A stretch of DNA of 64,000 nucleotides from Cellvibrio sp. UBA7661 (GTDB lineage Bacteria; Pseudomonadota; Gammaproteobacteria; Pseudomonadales; Cellvibrionaceae). The first letter of the stretch is position 1; each line of letters starts with the position of its first letter. This document shows positions 25,039 to 33,746 of this stretch, piece after piece. The DNA lies in NCBI GenBank assembly GCA_002483365.1, contig DLHT01000006.1:124001-188000 (forward strand), read 5' to 3'. A program made the translations under genes and the position numbers. The notes under the pieces are model-generated. The model was given only the letters and a program-made list of their open reading frames with translations. It ran no database searches and had not been told where the DNA came from.

Positions 25039-27201
25039 TTATTGCGCCGTCTGCCCATCCGGCACTGCGGCAGCACTCGTTGTTGCAGCAGAGGATTTAC
25101 CTTTGTTTAACCGCTGCTGGAGCTTATCCAGAAGCCGCTGTTTTTCATCTTCCACTTTTTGCTTGAGCTCTTCTTTTTTCTCTTCAATTTTTGCGCCGTG
25201 TTTTTCTTTAATTTTATAGGCGGCGTAATCCTTGGTGAGTTCCAACATCAAGTCTTTGTCGGGGCGGCAATCAGACAATGGATTTATCTCCGCAAATGAA
25301 CCTTTGCAGCGCAACAATTCCAAACCGCGTTCCAACCAGTACGCGCTGCCCACACTGCAACCATTGGCACTGGTGGTGACTGCGACCTGCTCAGCCGTCA
25401 CAGTGTCGGTATTGTTTTGAATTAATTTGAAGGGCAAGAAAATATCGTAAGTATCGGCAGCGAGATTTATTTTTCCATGCGATCCCACTTGCAGTTTTTC
25501 AATACCGGCTTTGAAGGTATCGATGGTGACAATTTCATTGTGCAATTTAACACTGCCCGATAGCTCCTCTAATTCGGTGTATTTTTCCCAGTCTTGAGCA
25601 GGGTCTTCCGCTTTATTAACCAAATTGACTAATTTGCAAAATTGTTGCTCAAGATTAATCGGCGACACCCTTACCTGGGCTCCGGAAAATGTCGCGTTAC
25701 TACTGAGGGATTTCAACAACTGGTTAACTGAATTACCTTTGCTAGTACCTAAAGCGCGCGCTTGTATCGCGCCCTGCAAACCAAAGGAGGAATCCATTTC
25801 CATGTCTTTCAATAGCGGTGCTAATTCAAGCCCGGCAATATCAGCATCAAATTGCAACTGCGCCTGCTGGCCGCGCGCATCCAATTGGCCTTTGGTTGAA
25901 AGCGTGCCTGAATATGCATTGGCTTTCAGGCTGGGCTCAATCATGCCATTTTTTGCAACGACTTTGAGCGCTGCATTTTCCAGCGCAATCTTGTTCACAA
26001 TGATTTTTTTAAACGCCAGCTTTGCGTTGATATTCAGCTCGCGCAAACTGTCCAACGGCAAGGGAGTATCGTCTGCTGGAGCGGCAGCGGTGGATTCCGC
26101 TTGTGGCGTGACTGGTGGCGGCAAATAATCATCCAGATTGAATTGACCTGCTTCCAGAATGGCTTTTATTGCACTGGTGGAAAAATCGGTAACGGCAAGA
26201 TTGCCACTAAACACAGTGTCGTCCACGATGAGTTGCACATTATCAAACTGGACTTTGTTGCCGTCCCCCGCAACCGCTGACGAAAACGCCAGCTTACTGA
26301 GCGCACTGCTGTTGGCAGTTTCCACTGTTACGCCAAATGCAGCGAGCAGTTTACGTGCATTGGTTTCGGTCAATTTTATTTGCCCTTGATAGGCGATATT
26401 TTTTTGCACATCCGTCAGCATCAGGGTGTAATCCACATCCAGCGATGCGCTGTCTGCCGCTTTTAATTGCATGCGTAAATTGCCTTCATCCAATTTGATC
26501 GCGCTGATAGTGGAATCGATACTGAGTGAATTTTTTAGCGCCGCGTCAACCAATACAGCATCGGCACCTGAGCGAGCCAGCTCCATTACCAGCGACAACT
26601 CCATTGCAAATGGACGCGCTTGTGTATTCACATCGCTCATCGTCAAATTGATATCGCGCAGGTTGATGGTTTGTGCGGTTTGCGCATCCTCATAACGCAC
26701 GCTTGAATTGCTAAAACTGAGACGCTCAATATCCAGTTTCAGGCCGGATTCTGCAGAAGCAGCAGGCGTTGGCGCGGATGCCGACGTGGCATGAGTGGCG
26801 TTTGCGGGTGAATCCGATTGTGAAAGCGCATCCCAATTGTTCTTGCCCGCTGCATCAACCTTCAATGTGATAGCAGCACCTTCCACCGCGACATGATCAA
26901 CCTGAAAATCGCCAGACAATAGCGGCATTAATGCCAACATCAAACTGGCTTGCTGTAATCGGGCGACGGGCTCATCGGGGGATTCCAACGCGGCCACGCT
27001 GACATCGTTTACCGCCACCCCGAGGCGCGGCCATAGGTCCCACCCCAGATCGCCGTTGATGTGCAGGGCGATCCCCTGCTCTTCGGCAATCGCCTCAATG
27101 TGGGGTTTAAAGCGGTTGGCATCTACCAACAGAACGAAGGCAACCACCGCCAACAACACGATAAGCAGCAGTGCCGCGACACTTTTTAGCAGTACTTTCA
27201 T
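25039..27201 (-). CDS. asmA: AsmA family protein
   Basis: 720 residues from ATG 27201, which has GGAGG 7 nt upstream; two in-frame ATGs closer to that site are less likely. One N-terminal membrane helix (LLKSVAALLLIVLLAVVAFVLL) anchors a long periplasmic beta-rich part with an AsmA domain (DANRFKPHIEAIAEEQGIAL onward) and a conserved C-terminal AsmA region (about 440-620). A charged Lys/Glu coiled coil ends the protein. AsmA proteins belong to the repeating beta-groove superfamily linked to lipid transport and outer-membrane assembly. It is first in the asmA-mutY-yggX run. Confidence 0.9.
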   Translation of the reverse strand: MKVLLKSVAALLLIVLLAVVAFVLLVDANRFKPHIEAIAEEQGIALHINGDLGWDLWPRLGVAVNDVSVAALESPDEPVARLQQASLMLALMPLLSGDFQVDHVAVEGAAITLKVDAAGKNNWDALSQSDSPANATHATSASAPTPAASAESGLKLDIERLSFSNSSVRYEDAQTAQTINLRDINLTMSDVNTQARPFAMELSLVMELARSGADAVLVDAALKNSLSIDSTISAIKLDEGNLRMQLKAADSASLDVDYTLMLTDVQKNIAYQGQIKLTETNARKLLAAFGVTVETANSSALSKLAFSSAVAGDGNKVQFDNVQLIVDDTVFSGNLAVTDFSTSAIKAILEAGQFNLDDYLPPPVTPQAESTAAAPADDTPLPLDSLRELNINAKLAFKKIIVNKIALENAALKVVAKNGMIEPSLKANAYSGTLSTKGQLDARGQQAQLQFDADIAGLELAPLLKDMEMDSSFGLQGAIQARALGTSKGNSVNQLLKSLSSNATFSGAQVRVSPINLEQQFCKLVNLVNKAEDPAQDWEKYTELEELSGSVKLHNEIVTIDTFKAGIEKLQVGSHGKINLAADTYDIFLPFKLIQNNTDTVTAEQVAVTTSANGCSVGSAYWLERGLELLRCKGSFAEINPLSDCRPDKDLMLELTKDYAAYKIKEKHGAKIEEKKEELKQKVEDEKQRLLDKLQQRLNKGKSSAATTSAAAVPDGQTAQ

Positions 27202-27229
27202 CACCATTCCTCCGCTAGCCACGTCCGTT

Positions 27230-27268
27230 GTTATTTGGCGCTGTTATTTGCCGTTGTTATTTGCGTCC
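27230..27268. repeat. three 13-bp direct repeats upstream of asmA
   Basis: GTTATTTGGCGCT (27230-27242), GTTATTTGCCGTT (27243-27255) and GTTATTTGCGTCC (27256-27268) form a tandem array with a constant GTTATTTG core. The array is 29 bp before the asmA ATG, so it would be in the leader or promoter. Confidence 0.7.
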
Positions 27269-27365
27269 TTTGCGCATTCCCGTGTTAGAGCGGAACCTGA
27301 CGCTAAAGTGCCCATCGGCCAGCCAAAACCGGACGGGATTCACACAAAAGCCCGTCAATAACGCG

Positions 27366-28115
27366 CTAGTCAGCCAAACGTATTTGGCTGATGTCCGGCG
27401 TTACAGGTTTGACATCGGGTTTTAATTGCCCCAAATCACTGCCTACCGGTGCCAAGCCAAAATCGCCCACATCCACTACGGCGGGCACAACCAGCGGGCG
27501 TTCATCTTCCGTCAGTAAATCACTGCCCGCCTCCGCGATCTCCCAATCTTCCAACTCGATTTCTACCAGTGGCAAGGCCAGTTTTTCATCGGCACTAATC
27601 AGGTCTTCACCGATGGCAGCCAGCCCCAGGTCAGGTACAACCACAGTCGCAGTAAGTTCATGCTGGACTTCCACGGCATCCACCAAATTGCCGTCTGCCG
27701 GGCGCAGACTGAGGCCGGAGACATCAACCACGACGGGCGCAGGCTGGGGCGGGCGCTCGCGCTCTGGCAAGAGATCAGCCCCCACCGGGGCGAGTGTCCA
27801 CTCCGGTTTTCGAGCCTGCACAACAGGGGCCTGCTCTGCACGCGCAGCCGCCGGTGCTGGTTTGGCGGGAGCATTGGCAGGACTTTTATCGCTTGGGCAC
27901 ACCTCTACCATCGCACCGGCTTTTAACAGTGCATCGCGATATTTGTTGGCGGTGGCTTCATCCAAATTGCGCTTGAGCGGAACCGGACGGCCGGTGAACA
28001 GGGAATCTATCTTGGCTGCGTCGGATTTAAACAACTGCTGAAGGCGCAATTTCACATCGGCAAGCTGATGGCCAAACACAATATCGCCGCGAAAAATAAT
28101 ATCGAACTGACTCAT
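27366..28115 (-). CDS. uncharacterised protein with conserved N-terminal module and ~28-residue repeats
   Basis: 249 residues. The first 75 residues (MSQFDIIFRGDIVFGHQL...TGRPVPLKRNLD...GAMVEV) look like a small alpha/beta module that I have seen at the start of diverse gammaproteobacterial proteins, often ahead of membrane domains; I cannot name it. A short Ala/Pro linker follows. Residues about 105-249 then hold about five imperfect repeats of roughly 28 residues with the core (L/W)xxAPxGxDLLxxxERP...VVVDV. There is no signal peptide or membrane helix. The gene lies 143 bp upstream of asmA on the same strand with its own likely promoter. The function is unknown. Confidence 0.75.
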   Translation of the reverse strand: MSQFDIIFRGDIVFGHQLADVKLRLQQLFKSDAAKIDSLFTGRPVPLKRNLDEATANKYRDALLKAGAMVEVCPSDKSPANAPAKPAPAAARAEQAPVVQARKPEWTLAPVGADLLPERERPPQPAPVVVDVSGLSLRPADGNLVDAVEVQHELTATVVVPDLGLAAIGEDLISADEKLALPLVEIELEDWEIAEAGSDLLTEDERPLVVPAVVDVGDFGLAPVGSDLGQLKPDVKPVTPDISQIRLAD

Positions 28116-28331
28116 GGGGCGTGACTCATTAAGGCTGTGGGGTGATCAGAAGGAACCCGCGTCAGCAAGATAATAGCACCCAGCCGCAGGCCGCGCGGCA
28201 AAGACCCGGCATGGAAGACCAAGAGCGATAAGTAATACACAGAATGTAACCAATCGGTCTTAACTGTGGCTGGCGGCCGCTGTAAACGCCAACCATACTT
28301 ATCACTCAGACCGCGAGGGAGGTGTCGAACT

Positions 28332-28601
28332 ATGTTGCCTTTTATTCAAAAGAAATTGCAGGACAACCGTTTACTAATAGATGGAGAGCTGAGCCCGCAC
28401 GGGAACGCCCGTATCAAAGTGGAGCAGGATATCGCGTTCCTGAACGACAGGATTGCCGCCATGAAAGCGCACCCTCGCCCCAACACCATGCTGATTGAGC
28501 ATTACCAATCCATGCTCAAGAGCCGCGAATCTGTGCTGAAGTGGCTGCTGGATGGCTGCGACGACGAGACCAGTTACATCAGCGATAGACACAGCGCCTG
28601 A
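28332..28601 (+). CDS. small uncharacterised protein (89 residues)
   Basis: The start ATG at 28332 has a near-perfect ribosome binding site (GGGAGGTG, 7 nt upstream), which outweighs the longer frame from 28266. The protein is mostly helical and charged, with LIDGELSPHGNARIKVEQDI and a following helix pair that may form a coiled-coil hairpin. It has no signal peptide and no family I can name. It converges on cysE with only 12 bp between stops. Confidence 0.7.
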   Translation: MLPFIQKKLQDNRLLIDGELSPHGNARIKVEQDIAFLNDRIAAMKAHPRPNTMLIEHYQSMLKSRESVLKWLLDGCDDETSYISDRHSA

Positions 28602-28613
28602 CCAACGCGGGCA

Positions 28614-29426
28614 TCACACATCCGCATCGTCGCTCAGGTGATGATCCATATCCAATGCCGGTGATTGCCCCTTCGGCCTGCCGATGGGTTTAGCCGGCAC
28701 ACCCGCCACGGTGGTGTGCGGCGCAACAGCATCCAACACCACACTGCCCGCACCAATTTTAGCGCCCTCACCCACTTCAATATTGCCCAGAATTTTTGCG
28801 CCTACACCGATTAATACCCCGCGACGGATTTTCGGGTGACGGTCGGTTTTCATGCAGCCGCTTCCGCCCAGAGTTACGCTGTGCAGCATAGAGACATCAT
28901 CCTCAATCACGGTGGTTTCACCGATGACTACACCGGTTGCGTGATCAATCATAATGCCGCTGCCAATACGCGCGCCTGGATGGATATCAACACCAAACGC
29001 TTGCGAAATCTGGTTCTGGAAATAGAGCGCCAGTGCATTGCGTTTTTGCAGCCACAACCAATGCGCAATCCGCCAGGATTGCAGCGCGTGGTAGCCTTTA
29101 AAAAATAAAAACGGCATGGAAAATTTATTGCACGCTGGATCGCGCTCGCGGTGCGCGCGTATATCGGCGCGCATCGCCTGTTCAATGCCAGGATCATCAG
29201 CCATTGCATCTTCAAATACTTCGCGCAACATCATTGCAGGCAAAGCCTGACTATCCAATTTATTCGCAAGATGAAAACTGATCGCCGCCGCAAAGGTGGG
29301 ATGATTCAAAATCGCAGCGTGATAGAAACTGGCAAGCACCGGCTCCGCAGCACTCGCGTGTTGCGCTTCGGCGCGAATTTCTTGCCATACATCTACATGC
29401 GCAAAATTATGTAGGGGTGTTTGCAT
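28614..29426 (-). CDS. cysE: serine O-acetyltransferase
   Basis: Makes O-acetylserine for cysteine synthesis. 270 residues, near the E. coli CysE length. An N-terminal helical domain (about 1-140, starting VDVWQEIRAEAQHASAAEP) is followed by a left-handed beta-helix of hexapeptide repeats. The repeats contain the catalytic His region HPGARIGSGIMIDHATGVVI and the MLHSVTLGGSG loop. The C-terminal tail, where cysteine feedback acts in relatives, is present. It is a single gene followed on the same strand by nothing closer than 27366. Confidence 0.95.
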   Translation of the reverse strand: MQTPLHNFAHVDVWQEIRAEAQHASAAEPVLASFYHAAILNHPTFAAAISFHLANKLDSQALPAMMLREVFEDAMADDPGIEQAMRADIRAHRERDPACNKFSMPFLFFKGYHALQSWRIAHWLWLQKRNALALYFQNQISQAFGVDIHPGARIGSGIMIDHATGVVIGETTVIEDDVSMLHSVTLGGSGCMKTDRHPKIRRGVLIGVGAKILGNIEVGEGAKIGAGSVVLDAVAPHTTVAGVPAKPIGRPKGQSPALDMDHHLSDDADV

Positions 29427-29446
29427 AGGTTTTCTTAACGTCTCGT

Positions 29447-30151
29447 TTAGTGCGATTTCAAAATCAACGGCATTAATTCATCCATCGCAAAAAATACTTC
29501 TGCGCCCAGCGCGCGCATATCGGTAAGCAAACAATTATCGCTGCCGTCAGCATTAGGTGGACAATATCCCAAAGGGCGCATACCGGCAGCAACGGCAGCT
29601 TGTATTCCGGTGAGGGAGTCTTCCACCACAATCGCATTGCCTGGCTCTACGCCCAGCGTTTTCGCGGCATGTAAAAATAAATCCGGCGCAGGTTTGCCGC
29701 GCGTCACATCTTCAAAGCTGAATACACGGCCTTGCACATAAGGCATGATCCCGGTCTTGGCCAAGGTCATGCGCATTTTTTCGTGCTTGCCATTGGATGC
29801 TACGCAAAACGCAATGTGTTTTTCTTGCAAACTATCCAACACATCCATGATACCTGCCACAGGTTCCAATGATTTTTCACAAGCAACCAATGTCTCTAAT
29901 TGCACGTGACGCCAAAACTGTGCGCCGCGCTCCGCTTGCTCCTCTGCACTTAAATTTTTCCAGGAATCCAATTGGGATAATTCTTCGGTAATCATGCGAA
30001 TACAATCCGCGACCGATTTACCGCGATAGGTTTCCAGTATGTAGTGCGCAGACAACTCAACACCAATTTCTTTTAAACAATCACTCGATACTTGCGCAGA
30101 GATAATTTCGCTATCAACTAACACACCATCACAATCAAAAATCACCAACAT
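29447..30151 (-). CDS. HAD-superfamily phosphatase/phosphoglucomutase-like protein
   Basis: 234 residues with the full set of HAD motifs: nucleophile Asp in VIFDCDGVLVDSE, Ser/Thr motif in FCVASNGKHEKM, Lys in GKPAPDLFLHAA, and Asp pair region in VVEDSLTGIQAA. The cap is the small helical type near the N-terminus, as in beta-phosphoglucomutase, phosphoglycolate phosphatase and sugar-phosphate phosphatases. The DCDGVLVDSE form is shared with 6-phosphogluconate phosphatase-like proteins. The exact substrate is not deducible. It lies 20 bp upstream of cysE and downstream of the MFS gene, so it may be co-transcribed with both. Confidence 0.88.
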   Translation of the reverse strand: MLVIFDCDGVLVDSEIISAQVSSDCLKEIGVELSAHYILETYRGKSVADCIRMITEELSQLDSWKNLSAEEQAERGAQFWRHVQLETLVACEKSLEPVAGIMDVLDSLQEKHIAFCVASNGKHEKMRMTLAKTGIMPYVQGRVFSFEDVTRGKPAPDLFLHAAKTLGVEPGNAIVVEDSLTGIQAAVAAGMRPLGYCPPNADGSDNCLLTDMRALGAEVFFAMDELMPLILKSH

Positions 30152-30192
30152 TGTTTACCTCTGCTTTTAACAGCTATAACACGACTAAAAAA

Positions 30193-31569
30193 TTACACGG
30201 TAGACGATCGCGCCGGATAAGGCGACTTCAGCAAAATAATCAAACCGACAATTAAAAATACAACCAACGCCGCCATACCGATACGCGCAGAATCGGCATA
30301 GAGCGTGAGACTTGCGACTGCCATAGGTGCAAGGAATGCTGTAGCGCGCCCCGACAACGCATAAACACCAAAATAGCGACCCGCTTCATCGGCAGAAACG
30401 CTGCGCGCCATAAATGAACGCGATGATGCCTGCACCGGGCCGAATGCAAGACCAATTAATAACCCAAACACGATGTAGGCTTTTTCAGCTGCAGTTGCAA
30501 ACAAACCGCCACTATCCTGCTGTGATAATTGCATCAAGCCAAACAAGGTGTAACCGGGGCCGGTAGAAATAATGCCAAGCGTTGCAATAACCAAACAACA
30601 CAACCCAATCACAACCACCTTTTTCGAACCTAGATGCATATCCATTTTGCCCGCTGCTGCACATCCGCCAATCGCGACTACCAGCAACAAAATACCGTAA
30701 ATGCCCATTTCAATCGTTTGCCAACCAAACATACCCGCCGCAAAAGTGCCGCCTAATGCCAGCAAACCATTCACACCGTCTTGGTAAGTCATGCGCGCAA
30801 TTAAAAAACGAAACAATCCGGGGCGCTGCATCAATTCACGCAGCGTATTTTTTAATTCACCCACACTGCGTTTGACTGCTGCCGTAAGCGGTGCTGCTTT
30901 TTTTGAATCGGGCGTTAATAAAAACATCGGCAAAATAAAGAGCAAATACCAGAGTGCTGCGTAAGGGCCAGTGATGCGGGCATCTTCACCTTGCGTTGCA
31001 TCCAAGCCAAATAATGGCGCAATGCCAATTAATGTTTTTCCCGTGGCAGGATTGCCCGCCAGTAACAACAGCACGCTAAACAGGACAACCAAACCACCGG
31101 CATAACCCAACCCCCACGCCAGATTGGAAACACGGCCGATATCTTCCTGAGGAATTAAACGTGGCATCATCGAGTCATTAAATACAATCGAAAATTCTGC
31201 AGCGACCATCGCAAAAATAACGCACAGCATTGGCAACCATAGTGCCGAGCCGGGTGCCACCAACCACAACAAAGCGAGTGCAATAATTTTGATGGCTGCA
31301 AAAAAAGCGATCCAGGGTTTGCGCGGGCCTGTTGCATCGGCAAGCGCACCGAGCACGGGCGCAAGCACTGCGATCAATATACCCGCGATGGTAATGGTGT
31401 AACCCCATGCCGCTTGCCCTTCAACCGGATCAGTCGCCAAGCGCGATACAAAATAAGGGCCAAAAATAAACGTGATGACAACCGTAAAAAAAGGCTGCGC
31501 CGCCCAATCAAACAGCATCCAGGCGCGAATGGCTTTTTTAGGCGCAGGAGAAAAATCAATTTGGCTCAC
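30193..31569 (-). CDS. UMF1/Atg22-type MFS transporter
   Basis: 458 residues with about 12 membrane helices. The first, AWMLFDWAAQPFFTVVITFIFGPYF, is the signature opening of the bacterial UMF1 (Atg22-like) family, and MARSVSADEAGRYFGVYALSGRATAFLAP is the matching late motif. Substrates of bacterial members are mostly unknown; the yeast relative exports vacuolar amino acids. The M15 peptidase gene ends 21 bp upstream on the same strand, so a peptide or amino-acid transport role connected to wall turnover is possible but speculative. Confidence 0.88.
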   Translation of the reverse strand: MSQIDFSPAPKKAIRAWMLFDWAAQPFFTVVITFIFGPYFVSRLATDPVEGQAAWGYTITIAGILIAVLAPVLGALADATGPRKPWIAFFAAIKIIALALLWLVAPGSALWLPMLCVIFAMVAAEFSIVFNDSMMPRLIPQEDIGRVSNLAWGLGYAGGLVVLFSVLLLLAGNPATGKTLIGIAPLFGLDATQGEDARITGPYAALWYLLFILPMFLLTPDSKKAAPLTAAVKRSVGELKNTLRELMQRPGLFRFLIARMTYQDGVNGLLALGGTFAAGMFGWQTIEMGIYGILLLVVAIGGCAAAGKMDMHLGSKKVVVIGLCCLVIATLGIISTGPGYTLFGLMQLSQQDSGGLFATAAEKAYIVFGLLIGLAFGPVQASSRSFMARSVSADEAGRYFGVYALSGRATAFLAPMAVASLTLYADSARIGMAALVVFLIVGLIILLKSPYPARSSTV

Positions 31570-31590
31570 GCAGTTATTCCTTATAAAAAA

Positions 31591-32268
31591 TCAATCGACG
31601 CGGATAAACCGCTGGTAAATTTCATCAAGGTTATCCAGCACCGTTTGTTTGAGCTCCAAGTCCGTTTGCTCAAGCTGCGCGCGCAGCACATCGACGGTTA
31701 ATGCCTGCATAAAATCCTTTGCCAATGGGGCATAACTCAAATGCCAGGGCTCGGGCGCAATGCCTCCGCGATCTTGTGCATAAGGGCGATAAAAATGGCC
31801 GTCACTGTGCACCAGTTCATCATCAAGCCAACGATGGAAATCAGCAAAAGGGCCCGAGCCCTGCGTTTCCTCTACCGTGAGCTGCAATGAATAGGCAGGG
31901 TCAAGATTTGCAGCACCGTAAACATCAATATCCGTCCCCCAATGATGCCGCGACGCACCGGGCAATGCCGACCAACGCAAAATTGCCATGACTTTATCGC
32001 GCGCAGAAAGCTGCCCCATATCCATTGGTTCGCCCGCATCATTCAGCACCGGGCGCAAACCGCGCGCTTTGTTATTCCAGATGAATAATTGCCGCTCAAA
32101 ACTGCGATAACTGCTGGCCACTTTCAATTCAAATCCCGCATCGGCCGCGCGCGCGCGCAGGGACATTAATGGAGCGACGAGCGCGTGATGCACGCGTGCG
32201 TTCAACTCCGGCATATCCACCAGATGAGTTTCATCCAAACCGAGCAACAGATTATCGAGCGTGCGCAT
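31591..32268 (-). CDS. M15-family D-alanyl-D-alanine carboxypeptidase (VanY-like)
   Basis: 225 residues with the zinc site of the M15B family: SRHHWGTDIDVYG (S-x-H-x6-D) and the catalytic Glu with the third ligand in PEPWHLSYAP (E-x-W-H). The FSSYRS-type pattern appears as KVASSYRSFERQLFIWNNKARG. Relatives trim the terminal D-Ala from peptidoglycan peptides. No signal peptide is evident, so it may act on recycled cytoplasmic peptides or use another route. It is first in a run with the UMF1 transporter, the HAD phosphatase and cysE. Confidence 0.9.
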   Translation of the reverse strand: MRTLDNLLLGLDETHLVDMPELNARVHHALVAPLMSLRARAADAGFELKVASSYRSFERQLFIWNNKARGLRPVLNDAGEPMDMGQLSARDKVMAILRWSALPGASRHHWGTDIDVYGAANLDPAYSLQLTVEETQGSGPFADFHRWLDDELVHSDGHFYRPYAQDRGGIAPEPWHLSYAPLAKDFMQALTVDVLRAQLEQTDLELKQTVLDNLDEIYQRFIRVD

Positions 32269-32474
32269 TATAAAAATCCCGCCAGGGCAAAATAATTGAT
32301 AAAAAATTCACGCAATTACCTTCATCGGATTCATTGCAACGAACCGCTCATTCCTATTTCCGATACATTGAAGAGAAAACAATTGCACAAGGCATCCAAG
32401 TATGTAAGATAAGCCTGCACTGTAAACGGAAATTTCAATACTACCCCGATAATAATAAATGGAGATTGCACTGT

Positions 32475-32768
32475 ATGACTGCGAGTCATAGTGAGTTATT
32501 GCAATTAAAGAACCTCGGAATGGCATCGGTAAACATCCTGCGCGCTGTAGGGATCAACACCCACGCCGACCTCAAACGCACCGGAGCCGTTGAGGCTTAT
32601 CGCCGCATTCGCGCCCGCGACATTAATGTATCCAAAGTCATGCTCTACGCATTGCAAGGTGCGCTAATGAACGTGCACTGGAATGATATCCCACCCGACC
32701 TGAAAGCCCGATTGGTCAGCGAGGCCGAAATGCCGGATCAGAATGATCTGGATAAAGTAACGGCTTAA
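32475..32768 (+). CDS. TfoX C-terminal-domain protein
   Basis: 97 residues from ATG 32475 with GGAG 10 nt upstream. The longer frame from 32334 has no ribosome binding site. The protein is a stand-alone TfoX/Sxy C-terminal domain (LLQLKNLGMASVNILRAVGI, the helix-hairpin-helix-like start, then the AYRRIRARD and VSKVMLYALQGALMNVHWND motifs). Full-length Sxy activates competence with CRP; the isolated C-terminal domain is common in Pseudomonas relatives and its role there is unknown. It precedes a cyclic-nucleotide-binding protein, a suggestive neighbour for a CRP-linked factor. Confidence 0.88.
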   Translation: MTASHSELLQLKNLGMASVNILRAVGINTHADLKRTGAVEAYRRIRARDINVSKVMLYALQGALMNVHWNDIPPDLKARLVSEAEMPDQNDLDKVTA

Positions 32769-32880
32769 GGCGCAAAAGAACACATTGCATCATCAGACTG
32801 AGGCGGGTTGCGCAGAATTTTTCGCGACACAGGCTACACTAAAAGCGCTTTAGCCGTGCTTTTTTGTAACCGAGGGGTCT

Positions 32881-33678
32881 ATGTATCTTCCAACCAAACA
32901 GTCTGACCTTATGTCCGATCTGGCCGCCAAGTTGCGCGGCCTGACCGAGCTTTTGTGCTCCCAAACCTCGCCGGCAGATGAACCCTTTGAGGTGAACGCC
33001 ACCAGCGATATTTTTGCCGATGCACCATTAACCAGCGTGTTTTTGATTACCGAAGGCCAAGTGGATTACCACCTGCAAAACAAGCTGATCATGCATTATG
33101 AAGCGGGGGATCTGATCGGCTTACCGCGCTCACTCAATCTCCCCTGCGGCCAGTTCAGCTGCACCGGCCCAATCAAATTAGTAGCCTATGAACGCGATAC
33201 CTTGGTCGCCCAGGCCAATAGCGACCTCAAATCCCAACGCAACTGGGCCTACATGCTGCTGTGCATGATCAGCTATCAGGAGCAAGCATTAACCCAGGAG
33301 CTGCGCTCGGCCTTCCAACCATCGGCTGGCTTTGTGCACTTCAGCAAAGGGGAGACGATTATCCAGCAAGGTGACACCGCTGACAGGGTTTACACACTGC
33401 TTGAGGGCTCAGCCGATGCTGTTTGCGATGGCATCAAAGTGGGCGAAATCCACGCTAATGAAATCTTTGGGGCACTTGCTGTTTTTACCCGCCAGCCGCG
33501 CATGGCCTCTGTTATCGCCGCCGATGAATGCACAGTACTTGCGGTGCGCAAAGAGGAATTCATTGAACTGATTGATCACCAACCACAAATTTGTCTTGGG
33601 CTGATTGAAGAAATGGCCGCCAAAATTAATCAACTGAATAACCAGCTACTGCAGTCAAAAGGACAATCCGCAAACTAA
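32881..33678 (+). CDS. cyclic-nucleotide-binding-domain protein without DNA-binding domain
   Basis: 265 residues. A clear CNBD lies at about 145-245 (FSKGETIIQQGDTADRVYTLLEGS, then the phosphate cassette FGALAVFTRQPRMASV, which keeps the Arg but replaces the usual Glu by Ala). Residues about 35-110 look like a second, degenerate CNBD (TSVFLITEGQVDYHL...YEAGDLIGLP). A C-terminal coiled coil follows. Unlike CRP/FNR proteins there is no helix-turn-helix, so it is more likely a regulatory partner. The missing Glu makes ordinary cAMP binding uncertain. GAGGGG precedes the ATG. Confidence 0.82.
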   Translation: MYLPTKQSDLMSDLAAKLRGLTELLCSQTSPADEPFEVNATSDIFADAPLTSVFLITEGQVDYHLQNKLIMHYEAGDLIGLPRSLNLPCGQFSCTGPIKLVAYERDTLVAQANSDLKSQRNWAYMLLCMISYQEQALTQELRSAFQPSAGFVHFSKGETIIQQGDTADRVYTLLEGSADAVCDGIKVGEIHANEIFGALAVFTRQPRMASVIAADECTVLAVRKEEFIELIDHQPQICLGLIEEMAAKINQLNNQLLQSKGQSAN

Positions 33679-33689
33679 ATCACCACAAA

Positions 33690-33704
33690 TGAGAATATTT
33701 CTCA
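33690..33704. promoter_or_regulatory. candidate Fur box
   Basis: TGAGAATATTTCTCA is a perfect 7-1-7 palindrome close to the Fur consensus TGATAATNATTATCA. It lies just upstream of a good -35 element. A second half-similar sequence, AATGAGAACGATTATTGTT (33723-33741), covers the -10 region. Paired sites across a promoter are typical of iron-regulated genes. Confidence 0.6.
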
Positions 33705-33711
33705 AAAAACC

Positions 33712-33740
33712 TTGACCCCTTTAATGAGAACGATTATTGT
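33712..33740 (+). promoter_or_regulatory. sigma-70 promoter of the candidate sRNA
   Basis: TTGACC (33712-33717) and TATTGT (33735-33740) are separated by exactly 17 bp. Transcription would begin near 33747. The second Fur-like sequence overlaps the -10 box. Confidence 0.65.
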
Positions 33741-33746
33741 TAACTC

